64,000 nt of DNA from JADKIH01 sp043747595 (GCA_043747595.1 JAYTOX010000082.1:26952-90951), one strand, 5' to 3'; counted from the stretch's first letter, positions 19,201 through 28,972 are shown. The notes: generated by a model not told the origin, from the sequence alone. Translations and numbers: made by a program.

Positions 19201-22200
19201 TTGAATTATTGAATTGCATTAATGCTCCAGAGCAAACCGAATTAGCAGAGAAATTTACTGATGGAAGTAGATTTACTTTTACCACATTCAACATGGTAGC
19301 AGCGCAACCATCGGAATTTGTAATAGTAACATAATAATTTCCAGTTGTACTTGTTGTAATAGTTTGTGTCGTTGCACCGGTCGACCAATTATAGGTAGCT
19401 CCGGGATTCCCTGCGTTTAAAGTAGTAGTGGCTCCACTACAAATTTCAATAGTTGTCGGAGTAGCAGAGATGTCGCCACCTAATGTAACTGTTGTTTGTC
19501 CCAATCCTGAACAACCATTTGGGCTTGTTACTACTACAGAAACATTTCCGGAATCACTTACTGTAATACTTTGATTTGTTTCTCCTGTCGACCAGTAAAA
19601 AGTGCAGCCGGTATTTCCCGCATCAATAGTTGATGTATGACCTGCACATACTAATGTAGGCGCAAGAGTAACAGTTGGAACTGAGTTTACAAATACAACG
19701 ATGGTATCTGATGATGTACATCCGTTAGTATCTGTTCCAACAACAGAATAAATTGTATTAGAAGCCGGACTAACAAAAACGTTTTGTCCGCTTACACTTA
19801 TCGGATTCCAGCTATATGATGTTGCTCCATTTGCGCTTAGCTGAATCGTAGATCCGTTGCAAATTGTTTTATCAGGACCTGCAACAATCAACGGTCGATT
19901 ATTTACTGTAAGCGTGACTTGATCGTTGGCTTGACAACCATTTATATCGGTAACGGTTAACGAGTAATTGGTAGTTGAGTTAGGATTAACAGTTATGTTT
20001 TGAGTTGTTTGATTTCCCGGACTCCATAAGTAAGTATAACCACCAGATCCAACAAGAGTAATGCTATTGCCAATACAAATTGATTTATTTCCACCGGCAT
20101 TTGCAGTCGGTAATGAATTTACATTTACGTTAACGACGTCAGTTGCAGTACATCCATTTGCATTTGTAGCCGTAACAGTATAAGTGGTAGATGCAGTAGG
20201 TGTAACGCTGATTGTATTTCCCGGTAAAGTGCCAGGCATCCAAGAATAACTTGTGCCGCCAGTAGCTGTTAAATTGATTTTAGCTCCAAAACAAATTGTT
20301 TGATCAGCTCCGGCATCAACAACAGGTAACGCATTTACGATTTCATTTTTTTTAATACTATCACGACATCCCATATCAGAAATTACAAGCAGTCCGACAG
20401 AATAAGTTCCTGCTACTGCGTAATTGTGGATTGGGTTTTGTTGACTTGAAGTATAAGTATCATTAAAATCCCATTGGTAATTAGCAATAGTTCCGGTAGA
20501 AATAGTAGAGCTATTTGTGAAAACAGAATTAGATCCTAAACAAACAGGAGCCGTTGAAAATTGTGCTATGGGATTAGGATGAATAATTACATTCTGAGAA
20601 GTAGAAGCAGTACAACCACCGGCTGTTGTAACTTGAAGAGTCACAGAATAATTTCCGGGATTAGCGTATTGATGAGTTGGATTTTGGGCTGTAGAATTTG
20701 TTCCGTCGCCGAAGTTCCAAATTGTAGCTGAAATAAATCCGACTGATACCGTTGATGTATTTGTAAAATTAATTGTAGCACCGGCGCAAGCATTTGGCAT
20801 TGAAAAATCGGCAATAGGCAAAGGGTTTACGATTACATTTCGTGTTACATTGTTGGTACATCCATTGGTATTGGTCACGGTAAGTTGAACTAAATAATTA
20901 CCGGCAGCTGAAAAATTATGTGTGGGATTCTGAGAAGTAGAAGTACTTCCGTCACCGAAGTTCCACACCCAATTTACCAATGAACCGGTAGATGCTGATG
21001 AGCCATCTGTGAATGAAGTTGCATTTCCTAAACACTCCGAAGACGATGAAAAATCTGCTACAGGTAATGGGTTCTGAAACGCACTTATATTTATTGATCC
21101 GCTGCATCCCAAAGAATCTGTAACAGTAACACCATAATTTCCCGGGGTACTTACTGTAATACTTTGCGATGTTTGACCATTTGGCGACCATAAATAAGTC
21201 ATGCCCGGATATCCTGCGTCTAGCACTCTCGATCCTCCTGCACAAAATGAAACGTTAGCTAAATTGATTGTTAACGCATTTCCATAAGAAATTGTACAAG
21301 CAGAAGAAACTTGACATCCATTCGGAGTAGTGACCGTTACATTGTAGTTTCCGCCACTCGAAACATGAATAGTTTGCGTAGTTTCATTTGTACTCCATAA
21401 ATAAGTTGATCCCGGATTTCCGGCGTTAAGAGTAGTAGAAGAACCGGCACATAAAAAGAAAGACTGGAGGTTAACAACAGGATTGCTATTTACGTTCACT
21501 GTTACATAGGCCGTTGCCGAACATCCTGATGCATCCGAAACAATTACTTGGTATTGTGTTGTGTCGGTTGGACTAACATTTACAGATGAGCTCGTACTTC
21601 CTATAGGATTCCATGCATACGTTAATCCTCCTGATGCTGTAAGTGTCGTACTTTGTCCTGAGCAAATGTTTACATCCGGACCAGCATTTGCAATTGGAAG
21701 TAATCCAACGTTTACTGTAACAGTTGAAGATGCTGTACATCCATTCGCTCCGGTTCCTACTACGGTATAAGAAGTAGTAGAAGTAGGGTCAACAGTGTAA
21801 TTAGGAGAGTTGTAATTTCCGGGCATCCACGTGTAGGATATTCCTCCCGTTGCATTTAAAGTAACAGAAGAACTTTGGCAAATAAATTGATTTCCTCCGG
21901 CACTGATAGCAGGCAATGGTTTGATTGAAACGTTTACGGTATCGTATGCTGAACAACCATTTGCATCAGTACCAATTACGATAAGATTAATGCTTCCCGA
22001 TGGAGTGAATGTATAAGAAGAACCTGTTGAGTTAGAAGGCGACCAAACATAAGAAACGCCTCCAGTTGCAGTAAGAGTGAGCGGGGATCCATCACAAACA
22101 CTTTGATCAGTTCCTGCATTAATGATTGGTTGCGGATAGATAGTGATTGTGTGACTTATAGAATCTAAACATCCTAATGAATCACCACTAATGAGTGTAA

Positions 22201-23989
22201 CATTGAATGTTCCTGATGTTGCAAAGCTATGTGAAGGGTTTTGTGAGAAAGTTGCACTTCCATCGCCAAAATACCAATGCCAGTAATTTACAGTTCCTGT
22301 TGATTGGTCAGTGAATGAAACTGAACTATTTATACAAGAGTTAAGACCTGAAAATGCTGTTACTGGAGGCGGTGCAATTGTTATTGCGTGTACAACGGTG
22401 TCTATACAACCTAAATTGTTTTGAATAATTAGTGAAACTTGATAAGTACCCGCAGTTGAAAATTGATGACTTGGGTTCTGCAAATTTGAGGTACTTCCAT
22501 CACCAAAATCCCAATTGTAATTTGAAATATAACCGCCCGGTGTAGTAGAAAGATCATTAAATTGAATTGGATTGTTCAAACACACAACAGGTGAGTGATT
22601 AAATTCGGCTGTAGGTATAAAAGGCAACGTTACGTTTACTGTATCGGTCGCCGAGCAAGATCCATCGTTTGCAGTAACAGTATAAGTTCCTTCACCCACA
22701 GTAATAGCTTGCATGGTTGATCCGTTACTCCATAGGTAAGTATAAGTACCGCTTCCGCCTGAAGCGGTAGCCGATAAAGTCGCGAGGTCGCTACATGCAA
22801 TAGCTTGATCTGCTCCGGCGTTAACTGTAATTCCGATTACATGAATGGTATAAGAATAAATTTGACTTCCAAAATATGGACAAGCATTATCTTGAACTCT
22901 GGCAGTAAAGGTGTACGAATTTCCTATAGCTGCACTCGTAGGTGTCCAACAAAAAGTTGCTGTTGGATGTAAGCCCGACCCAGTTGTAAATGTTCCGCCT
23001 GGTATTGCGCTATTCCAATCGACCGATAATTGTTGGCCGGCATCTGGATCGTTAGAAAAAATATCGAAGCATGTTTGTTGATTTGCACAAACTGTCATGC
23101 TAAAATTGTTTGTTCCATTAATTCCGGTAAGTGAAGGAAGATTGTTAGCACAATTCATAACAGTAAGCTGAAGATCTCTTTCAACTGATCCTATTAATTG
23201 ACCGTTTCGGTATTCACTTACGAGAACGGCCATCACAGTTACTTCAAGTGCTTGCGGATTTAAGCAGATGTCGCCTGTTGATGAATTAAACGACGTCGAT
23301 GGCGCCGAATTAAGCGGATTACTAGCATTGTAAGGAGCATGGTATGTAACAGTTGTAGTTGCAGTTTGATAAGGAGTAATTAATGAATAGACAAGCGAAT
23401 CGCCGTCTACATCATAAGCTCCGTGATTAAAACAATATTGTTGGCCTTTACAGAGAAAAGGAACTGGTTTGTTAGAAAAAGTAGGCGATGAATTGCACGT
23501 GCTAATTAAATTATTTAAGGTAGCATAGATGTAAAAAGTATTTCCACTTGGTGAATTGATTGTTGTGATTGCTGCATTTCTACAACAAAGAGAGTAACCA
23601 AATTTCCAATCAGAACATTGAGCAGGTAAAGTAATGATTCCATCATACACCCATTCTTGAATTCCAGTGAATGACCCACCGTTACATGTTGTAACAGAAG
23701 TAGAGCACGCCGGAGTTACTTCTTGTCCAGTACCTGGACGCGGATAACAAGTAACCCCGATGCTTTTTGAACACGTGGCCGATGAAATAGTAACATACGG
23801 ACTTGCAGGAGCTGCAATTCCGATACAGTCTCTATAGAACGAGACGGTGACCTTATAGGTGTTTCCGCCAAGACATTGATAAGTAAGATCGGCACCCATC
23901 GTATGGCTGGCCGACGTTTTGCTGCTATAAATGAATAGAAGCACAAGGAGGGAGAGCAGTAGATGTTTATTTGGTAAAGATCTTTTCAT
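16286..23989 (-). CDS. Giant PKD/Ig-repeat adhesin with T9SS type B sorting domain
   Basis: A 2567-aa surface protein. A signal peptide (residues 1-27) precedes a Cys-rich N-terminal region starting HTMGADLTYQC (about 30-390), common at the start of large Bacteroidota surface proteins. Then follow about 11 Ig-like/SprB-like modules (NAG-x-D-x-x-ICxG ... YxWxPG ... YTVT) and about 16 PKD modules (W-x-FGDG-x-S-x-x-x-NPxHxF-x-x-xGxY). The order is one Ig, two PKD, five Ig, three PKD, five Ig, eleven PKD. The last roughly 90 residues (FVPNCFTPNGDGKNDVF ... VWVFDRWG ... EGSWDGYYEGK) are the gliding-motility-associated C-terminal type B T9SS domain. Expected to sit on the cell surface as an adhesin; the ligand is not predictable. 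Its 3' terminator is at 16224-16250 and no co-transcribed partner is apparent. Confidence 0.92.
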   Translation of the reverse strand: MKRSLPNKHLLLSLLVLLFIYSSKTSASHTMGADLTYQCLGGNTYKVTVSFYRDCIGIAAPASPYVTISSATCSKSIGVTCYPRPGTGQEVTPACSTSVTTCNGGSFTGIQEWVYDGIITLPAQCSDWKFGYSLCCRNAAITTINSPSGNTFYIYATLNNLISTCNSSPTFSNKPVPFLCKGQQYCFNHGAYDVDGDSLVYSLITPYQTATTTVTYHAPYNASNPLNSAPSTSFNSSTGDICLNPQALEVTVMAVLVSEYRNGQLIGSVERDLQLTVMNCANNLPSLTGINGTNNFSMTVCANQQTCFDIFSNDPDAGQQLSVDWNSAIPGGTFTTGSGLHPTATFCWTPTSAAIGNSYTFTARVQDNACPYFGSQIYSYTIHVIGITVNAGADQAIACSDLATLSATASGGSGTYTYLWSNGSTMQAITVGEGTYTVTANDGSCSATDTVNVTLPFIPTAEFNHSPVVCLNNPIQFNDLSTTPGGYISNYNWDFGDGSTSNLQNPSHQFSTAGTYQVSLIIQNNLGCIDTVVHAITIAPPPVTAFSGLNSCINSSVSFTDQSTGTVNYWHWYFGDGSATFSQNPSHSFATSGTFNVTLISGDSLGCLDSISHTITIYPQPIINAGTDQSVCDGSPLTLTATGGVSYVWSPSNSTGSSYTFTPSGSINLIVIGTDANGCSAYDTVNVSIKPLPAISAGGNQFICQSSSVTLNATGGISYTWMPGNYNSPNYTVDPTSTTSYTVVGTGANGCTASSTVTVNVGLLPIANAGPDVNICSGQSTTLTASGGLTYAWNPIGSTSSSVNVSPTDTTQYQVIVSDASGCSATAYVTVNVNSNPVVNLQSFFLCAGSSTTLNAGNPGSTYLWSTNETTQTIHVSSGGNYNVTVTTPNGCQVSSACTISYGNALTINLANVSFCAGGSRVLDAGYPGMTYLWSPNGQTSQSITVSTPGNYGVTVTDSLGCSGSINISAFQNPLPVADFSSSSECLGNATSFTDGSSASTGSLVNWVWNFGDGSTSTSQNPTHNFSAAGNYLVQLTVTNTNGCTNNVTRNVIVNPLPIADFSMPNACAGATINFTNTSTVSVGFISATIWNFGDGTNSTAQNPTHQYANPGNYSVTLQVTTAGGCTASTSQNVIIHPNPIAQFSTAPVCLGSNSVFTNSSTISTGTIANYQWDFNDTYTSSQQNPIHNYAVAGTYSVGLLVISDMGCRDSIKKNEIVNALPVVDAGADQTICFGAKINLTATGGTSYSWMPGTLPGNTISVTPTASTTYTVTATNANGCTATDVVNVNVNSLPTANAGGNKSICIGNSITLVGSGGYTYLWSPGNQTTQNITVNPNSTTNYSLTVTDINGCQANDQVTLTVNNRPLIVAGPDKTICNGSTIQLSANGATSYSWNPISVSGQNVFVSPASNTIYSVVGTDTNGCTSSDTIVVFVNSVPTVTLAPTLVCAGHTSTIDAGNTGCTFYWSTGETNQSITVSDSGNVSVVVTSPNGCSGLGQTTVTLGGDISATPTTIEICSGATTTLNAGNPGATYNWSTGATTQTITTSTTGNYYVTITNSDGCAATMLNVVKVNLLPSVNFSANSVCSGALMQFNNSSTISAGSISNFNWTFGDNTSSTSTQPNHYYASAGTYAVTLNATSASGCSMSITKNVIVNPKPTAAFTTADVCFGQTVSFANNSSVSSGSINSFVWNFGDGNNAVGSIANHLYATQGLFTVTLIVNSDNNCSDTIIKKVNVKGLPIASFTVQNNCAESAFNFQNTSHSAFGNIISYQWNLGNLTTSSVNNPSLIYTTAGNYTVTLTATSNLGCTASTQQSVVAYPIPTASFTTTGACMNANVVLNNTSTISSGSIHNYYWNFGDNSTGVATQPNHAYATAGNFQVTLIATSDQGCRDTAVGNTTSFALPVVSFATQNVCLGADVDFLNTSPLNTAMIWSWTLGDGTSSNVFQPTHTYSKPGSFQTQLIGTNSNGCSVIANGVVNIYPNPAPAFSVANVCLGTNNQFINQTTVEGGIPFTSQWSMADGTTNGSLNPVHNFIAAGNYNINLAVTTSNGCSGQISHNLKVYNPPVARFIGNDVCQGVSTQFIDQSYSQDGNIVGWIWDFGDNSSSVEGSPAHNYILADNYQVTLTTTSIYGCFDRYIDSVSIYAKPSAAIHVTSACEGSPVQFANASTGGGQVNYSWDLGNGFNTNDSSFNYTFPNSGTYNVTLVAIDQYNCSATELARVDVYPNPQPNFAVTEVCQNAASQFINQSFVGMGNQIVSYSWNFGDQSTSSQSNPTHTFGQYGNYNVNLVATTNHGCVETKTIVAKVNPNPVAIFAAGAQGCGPITSSFTASSSVSEGSVVGWLWSFGDGEISTQQNPAHTFSTKGNYDVNLTVVSDKGCYASYTGQNVIKVYPSPTANFSTDVTIADILYPTIHFQNESTNYTAYQWTFGDGTGSSSELNPTHTFSDTGFYTAQLITTNAFGCKDTILKSIEVRPTSTLFVPNCFTPNGDGKNDVFKPYQTNMNNIQVWVFDRWGLLLKTWSALEGSWDGYYEGKKCQEDTYVYKIVGDGIDGKHSEWVGHVSIVY

Positions 23990-24521
23990 ATTTTTTACCT
24001 TATTACTGAAATCAGTTTTGGTTAATCTGTTTCAGTTTCTTAGTGACTCTAAATTACATCCGTAGTAAGGTGTAGAGTGTTGAATTAGGTGTGAAAAGAG
24101 TCACTGTAAGGTTTTTGGAAGAATGAAAAGCTGTTTCTTTGAAAGCAGATTAATTTCGAATTTTGATCAGCAACAATTTTTGCTAAACTTCAAAATCAAC
24201 AATTATAAAATGTAAGATTTTTATTAAAATGACATTGAATAGTTGAAACAAAAGTGATTCGGTTTATTTTTATACAATTTTTACAGTGCAGAGAAAATAA
24301 TAAATGAAGGTTTGATGTATTGAGATATGTCAATGTAAATCAAAAACAATCGATTGATAAAGGGTAAATAAAAAAAATCAATTTCGTTCGTTTCAAAAAA
24401 AGATTCAGAAGGAAAATAGGATGTTGTCATTAAAATGGAAGGAAAGGTTTAAAAAAAAGCAGAATTGCGATTTATGAGACACAAATATCGTATCTTTTCC
24501 GCTTCAAAATTAAATCGATAT
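23990..24521. other. Divergent intergenic spacer
   Basis: About 530 nt of AT-rich DNA between the adhesin and asnB. No ORF, tRNA or strong hairpin was seen. A near-consensus minus -7 box (TAATTTAG, near 24050-24057) could serve the adhesin. A near-consensus plus box (TATCTTTT, 24491-24498, with TTG at 24465-24467) could serve asnB. Confidence 0.4.
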
Positions 24522-26216
24522 ATGTGTAGTATTTATGGATTGCTGGGGGAGTTGGCACGGAATGCAGAAGAGTCGCAAATTTATTCGGCATTCAATACAT
24601 TAAGAAAGCGTGGACCTGACAGAAGTTTAACAATTTTTAATCCGGATTCCTTTTTAGGTTTCCATCGTTTAGCAATAAATGGATTAGATGTTGATGGCGA
24701 TCAACCATTTTATTTGGTTGATGGTGAAAGAACTTTTTATTTATTATGTAATGGGGAGGTTTACAATTTTCGTGAACTTATTAAGGAGTATAAGTTAAAT
24801 GTTTCGCTGCATGGTTCTGATTGTGCTGTTATCTTGCCACTTTTTCAATTATTCAAGTATGATATCGATAAGTTGAATAAAATTCTAATAGGTGAATATA
24901 GTTTTTCAATAGTAGAATATCACAATCATCAGATTAAACAATTATTTCTTTCTACAGACCCGATGAGTGTACGTCCAATTTTCTTTGGTGTGAGCTCCGA
25001 TAATAAAAGTTTTGGTTTTAGCAGTTTGCTTTCAGGTCTAGCTCCATTCTTCGAAAAAGTTGAACGGCTCGATCAAAAAACTATTTTGCAATGGGTTCCG
25101 GGTTCTGCTCCAACTTATAAAAAGTATTGGGAGACAGTTTCTAATACCGATTATTCAATACATTCAAAACCGGAAGATAGTGATTACAAAAAGGCAATGT
25201 CAATTTTTGAAAATGCTGTACGTCGTAGATTAATTTCTGACAGACCTATCGGATGTTTGCTTTCTGGCGGTCTCGACTCTAGCGCTGTATGTGCAGTTGC
25301 TGCTGCAATAATGAAAGACGAATATCCCGGTAAAAAACTAAAGACATTTAGTATTGGAATGAAAGAAGGTACCGATATTGTTTTTGCAAAAATGGTAGCT
25401 CAGCGATTGAATGAACTTTACGGCAATATAGATCATCAAGTTATTTTGTTTACTCCTGAAGAAGGATTAGCAGCAATCGATGAAGTGCTAAAGCATACGG
25501 AGACATACGATATTACGACTATCAGAGCAAGTGTTGGCCAGTTTTTGTTGGGTAAATATATTTCGGAAAATACAGATGTGAAAGTTGTTCTGAATGGCGA
25601 CGGAGCAGATGAATGTCAGATGGGTTATCTCTATTTTTATAATCATCCCGATTTAAAGGCTGCTCAAGAAGATCATTATCGCTTGCTAGATGAAATACAT
25701 TTATTCGATGGATTGCGTGTAGACAGAGCAATATCGTGCAGTGGGTTAGAGGCGCGCGTACCTTTCTTAGACAGAGAGTTCGTTGATTATTTTCGATCGC
25801 TTCCTGCAAGTTGGAAAGCACCTGTTAAAGGAACAATAGAAAAAGATTTTTTCAGAACAGCTTTTGCGAAAAGTAAATTTGGTTCAGCTTTGCCGGAAGA
25901 TGTATTGTGGCGTAAAAAAGAAGCGTTTTCGGATGGTGTATCAGGGAAAGAGAAATCGTGGTTTCAATGGGTACAGGAATACTTGAATATGAAAGTGACA
26001 GATGAGGAATATGAAAAAGAAAGTAAAACGCTACATCCATCCATAGTTCCTCCGTCGAAAGAAGCTTTTTATTTCATGCGTTCGTTTAATCAACGATTAG
26101 GTAATCAGTGGCAAGTTGTTCCTCATTATTGGTTACCAAAATGGTCGGGGAATATTTCTGAGCCTTCAGCTCGAGTTCTGGAAGTTTATAACAACAAAAA
26201 CAAATCTCAAAGCTGA
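24522..26216 (+). CDS. asnB: Asparagine synthetase, glutamine-hydrolysing
   Basis: Makes asparagine from aspartate, glutamine and ATP (EC 6.3.5.4) in the cytoplasm. The start is placed at ATG 24522 because this puts the nucleophile at Cys2 (MCSIYGLLGE), as needed in class II glutamine amidotransferases; the longer frame from TTG 24465 would bury it. The 564-aa protein has the glutaminase domain in about 1-190 (RKRGPDRS, CNGEVYNF) and the synthetase domain after, with the ATP-pyrophosphatase loop SGGLDSSAV (about 248) and the GDGADE motif. Length fits AsnB. It stands alone between the divergent adhesin and terC. Confidence 0.93.
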   Translation: MCSIYGLLGELARNAEESQIYSAFNTLRKRGPDRSLTIFNPDSFLGFHRLAINGLDVDGDQPFYLVDGERTFYLLCNGEVYNFRELIKEYKLNVSLHGSDCAVILPLFQLFKYDIDKLNKILIGEYSFSIVEYHNHQIKQLFLSTDPMSVRPIFFGVSSDNKSFGFSSLLSGLAPFFEKVERLDQKTILQWVPGSAPTYKKYWETVSNTDYSIHSKPEDSDYKKAMSIFENAVRRRLISDRPIGCLLSGGLDSSAVCAVAAAIMKDEYPGKKLKTFSIGMKEGTDIVFAKMVAQRLNELYGNIDHQVILFTPEEGLAAIDEVLKHTETYDITTIRASVGQFLLGKYISENTDVKVVLNGDGADECQMGYLYFYNHPDLKAAQEDHYRLLDEIHLFDGLRVDRAISCSGLEARVPFLDREFVDYFRSLPASWKAPVKGTIEKDFFRTAFAKSKFGSALPEDVLWRKKEAFSDGVSGKEKSWFQWVQEYLNMKVTDEEYEKESKTLHPSIVPPSKEAFYFMRSFNQRLGNQWQVVPHYWLPKWSGNISEPSARVLEVYNNKNKSQS

Positions 26217-26233
26217 AAACTCATCATTTATTA

Positions 26234-26266
26234 TTTGTAAAGTGTTGAATTTTCTGCTTAATTTTG
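26234..26266 (+). promoter_or_regulatory. Promoter of terC
   Basis: TTTG (26234-26237), a 21-bp spacer and TAATTTTG (26259-26266), 20 nt before ATG 26287. Exact consensus match. Confidence 0.75.
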
Positions 26267-26286
26267 GCATCGAAAGTTAATCAAAT

Positions 26287-27012
26287 ATGCTGCTATCTAT
26301 TTTCTCTCCCGAAGGATTACTTAGTTTAATTACGCTGATACTTCTGGAGATTGTTCTCGGAATTGATAATATTATTTTTATTGCAATCATTTGTTCTTAT
26401 CTGCCAAGCGCTGATCAAAGCAGAGCGAGAACGATCGGACTAATGCTTGCCATGGTATTTCGAATATTGCTATTGCTTGGCATTTCTTGGTTGGTACATT
26501 TAGTAGACCCTCTTTTTTTCATAGGAAGTTTAGGTTTCAGTGGGCGCGATCTCATTTTGTTTTCCGGTGGAGTTTTTCTAGTTTATAAAACGTTCAAAGA
26601 GATTTATGAAAAATTGCGCGGGCATGAAGTTGGTGAGGATAAATTGAAATCTAAAAAAATGACTGTTACGCAAGCAATTATTCAGATTACTATTATTGAT
26701 ATTATTTTTTCTTTCGATTCTATATTAACTGCCGTCGGATTAAGCAGAGATCTATCTGTCATGATTACTGCAGTAATTATCTCAATGTTTGTAATGTTGT
26801 TATTTGCACCTTATGTAAGTAACTTTATTAATAAGTATCCAACACTGAAAATGTTGGCTTTAGTTTTTTTAATAGCTATTGGTGTGTTGCTAATACTAGA
26901 AGGTGTTCATATTCACATCGAAAAATCGTATGTTTATTTTGGTATGGGCTTCTCGATAGTTGTCGAATTGCTTAATATCCGATTACGAAAGCTCCAGCAC
27001 AAAGCTAACTAA
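26287..27012 (+). CDS. TerC-family integral membrane protein
   Basis: A 241-aa protein with about seven transmembrane segments, starting LLSLITLILLEIVLGIDN. The acidic LEIVLGIDNIIF and IIDIIFSFDSILTAVG motifs inside membrane segments are the hallmark of TerC/Alx/YkoY proteins. In other bacteria these export metal ions such as Mn2+ or are tied to tellurite resistance and co-translocational metalation. No ter operon partners are present, so a Mn-efflux-like role is the better guess. It has its own promoter (26234-26266), and a universal stress protein follows 111 nt later. Confidence 0.9.
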   Translation: MLLSIFSPEGLLSLITLILLEIVLGIDNIIFIAIICSYLPSADQSRARTIGLMLAMVFRILLLLGISWLVHLVDPLFFIGSLGFSGRDLILFSGGVFLVYKTFKEIYEKLRGHEVGEDKLKSKKMTVTQAIIQITIIDIIFSFDSILTAVGLSRDLSVMITAVIISMFVMLLFAPYVSNFINKYPTLKMLALVFLIAIGVLLILEGVHIHIEKSYVYFGMGFSIVVELLNIRLRKLQHKAN

Positions 27013-27123
27013 AATCGTATTTCTAGCGCTTCGATAAATTTGAGAGGAAAAATTCCATCAAGTAAAGGTAAATTAAAACTACTTTTTGGTTTTATTTTTT
27101 ACCTTGCATAAAATCAATTTCAT

Positions 27124-27945
27124 ATGATCAAAGGTAAACCATCGTATCCTTTCCATACTGTCGCTTTAGCAGTAGCTTTTAATAGTGAATTGAGTTTTTT
27201 AGTAGCAGAACTAAAACGCATAAGTGAAAGTCATGCTAGTATGGCAATTTTTATTCACGCCGGAAAAAGAACAGGAGAAAAATTTCGTGAGCTCAGCTCG
27301 GTAATGAATCAACATGGATTTCATGACGGGAATTCAAGAATTTATTGGGAACAAGGTTCTCCTGCAAATGCGATTTTGCAAATTTGTAGGCACGAAGTTG
27401 TCGATCTACTTATCGTTGGTTTATCCGAACGCTCAGGTTTTTCATTACCTGTCGGATCACTAACTGCAGAGTTATCGCAAAAAGCAAAGTGTACTTTGTT
27501 AGTTTATGGAAAAGAAACAGCTGGTTTCAATCGGGTTTATGTTGATGCATTGGATCACCGTAAAACCGATCATACACTCATGACTGCCATCTATTTTGGT
27601 GAGAGAATGAAAGCAAAAGAAATGGTTGTACTCGATGCAGCGCAACGTTACGAAACATTAAACAGCTCTTTAAATGTTTATCCTCAGTCTGCAGAATCCG
27701 AAGGTGAATTTTCAATGGCTGTTGATCGTTCAGGAGTTGACATTACAATTTTAGCCGGTCAAGAAAATAAATTAAAAGACATTCTCACGTTGGCTCAAGA
27801 AGGCAAAGCCGATTTGATAGTAATTAATTCAATTGATCATCATCTGAAAATTTTTGATCGCATTTCTAATGATCAAATAGGAAAAGTTTTGTCCGAATTA
27901 AATTGTAATCTAATGATCGTTCATTCACGTTTAAAGGAAGAGTGA
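27124..27945 (+). CDS. Universal stress protein (two Usp domains)
   Basis: A 273-aa cytoplasmic protein with two UspA-like halves. The first (about 1-140) keeps the nucleotide-binding-like G-x2-G-x(n)-G-S region (LIVGLSERSG, LPVGSLTAELSQ) followed by a CTLLVYG strand. The second half (about 140-273) is more diverged (DLIVINSIDHH, NLMIVHS). Usp proteins act in stress survival by poorly defined means. It is followed after 3 nt by shikimate kinase, so the two are co-transcribed. Family call good, role unspecific. Confidence 0.8.
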   Translation: MIKGKPSYPFHTVALAVAFNSELSFLVAELKRISESHASMAIFIHAGKRTGEKFRELSSVMNQHGFHDGNSRIYWEQGSPANAILQICRHEVVDLLIVGLSERSGFSLPVGSLTAELSQKAKCTLLVYGKETAGFNRVYVDALDHRKTDHTLMTAIYFGERMKAKEMVVLDAAQRYETLNSSLNVYPQSAESEGEFSMAVDRSGVDITILAGQENKLKDILTLAQEGKADLIVINSIDHHLKIFDRISNDQIGKVLSELNCNLMIVHSRLKEE

Positions 27946-27948
27946 AAG

Positions 27949-28458
27949 ATGAAAATATTTTTAGTTGGATATATGGGCAGCGGAAAATCTAAGACCGCAG
28001 AAGCTCTAGCGAAAGTTTTAAAGCTTGATTGGATAGACATCGACTCGCAAATTCAAATTAAAGAAGGAAGATCGATATCACAGGTATTTGAAACATCGGG
28101 CCAAGAATATTTTCGAGAGTTAGAAAAAAAGACCTTGCATGAAACCGGTTCCAAAAACGATGTAGTCATTTCAACAGGAGGAGGGCTCCCATGTTATTTC
28201 GATAATATGGATTGGATGAATAATGAAGGATTCACTGTTTATCTTGAAGCGAATTCAGGTTTATTGTTTCATAGACTTGCGTCGATGAGAGAAGGTCGTC
28301 CATTAATCGAAAAATTAAATGATGTAGAATTAATGGAGCAGATATCGAGTCATTTAATTCATCGAATACCATATTATAAAAAAGCTAAACTAGTTGTTGG
28401 AGCCGCTAATGTAAATGTAAAGCAAATTGCTGAAAAAATAGTAGCGCTATTGAAATAA
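27949..28458 (+). CDS. aroK: Shikimate kinase
   Basis: Phosphorylates shikimate to shikimate-3-phosphate (EC 2.7.1.71) in aromatic amino acid synthesis. The 169-aa length fits AroK. Walker A is GYMGSGKS (7-14), followed by the substrate-binding DIDSQI (30-35), the ISTGGGLPC motif (about 75-83) and the lid Arg in REGRPLIE. The start is 3 nt after the stop of the Usp gene. No other aro genes are in the window. Confidence 0.95.
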   Translation: MKIFLVGYMGSGKSKTAEALAKVLKLDWIDIDSQIQIKEGRSISQVFETSGQEYFRELEKKTLHETGSKNDVVISTGGGLPCYFDNMDWMNNEGFTVYLEANSGLLFHRLASMREGRPLIEKLNDVELMEQISSHLIHRIPYYKKAKLVVGAANVNVKQIAEKIVALLK

Positions 28459-28471
28459 TTATAGAGTTAAG

Positions 28472-28972
28472 TTATTCAAGCCAAGCAGTGATTTCATTTC
28501 CTTTAAATTCTACACTTACGTTTTCTTTTAAAGTGGTTGCAAGCGATAAGCCTACAAAGTCTGAACTGACAGGGTAGCTTTTATGATTTCTATCAACTAA
28601 TACAAGTGTTCTTAATTTTTGTAGCTCTGAATCGAGAAAAGGTTTCATGGCATGAAGCATCGTTTTTCCGGAGTTCATCACATCATCAATTAAGATTACA
28701 GTTTTTCCATTCAACAAGTTTAATTCCATGTTTAATGAAACATTTTCAGAAAATGTACTATGCTTTTTGATGGTAACTTCTACTAATGTTACGTCTATTG
28801 GAGAAATTTCAGCAATTTTAACTGCTAATTTTTTAGCTAACTCAAATCCGTTATTAATTATTCCGGCTAAAATAATGTGGCCAGAAGAATAATTGTCTTC
28901 GTAAATCTGAAAAGCCAAACGATTTAATTTTTGATCAATTTGTTTACTGTTTAGCAATAATGTTTTCATCAT
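28472..28972 (-). CDS. PyrR-like phosphoribosyltransferase
   Basis: A 166-aa type I phosphoribosyltransferase fold. The PRPP loop is VILIDDVMNSGKTM (about 92-105), and the downstream LVDRNHKSYPVSSDFVG resembles PyrR (LVDRGHRELP...). PyrR proteins are uracil phosphoribosyltransferases and, in Firmicutes, attenuate pyr mRNA. No pyr attenuator or pyr operon is next to it, so regulation is not implied. It lies 25 nt after an NlpC/P60 gene and rlmD on the same strand. Hypoxanthine PRTase is an alternative. Confidence 0.75.
   Translation of the reverse strand: MMKTLLLNSKQIDQKLNRLAFQIYEDNYSSGHIILAGIINNGFELAKKLAVKIAEISPIDVTLVEVTIKKHSTFSENVSLNMELNLLNGKTVILIDDVMNSGKTMLHAMKPFLDSELQKLRTLVLVDRNHKSYPVSSDFVGLSLATTLKENVSVEFKGNEITAWLE

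Noticed and set aside
24465..24521. TTG start of asnB
   Set aside because: It would bury the catalytic Cys that must be residue 2 of class II amidotransferases.
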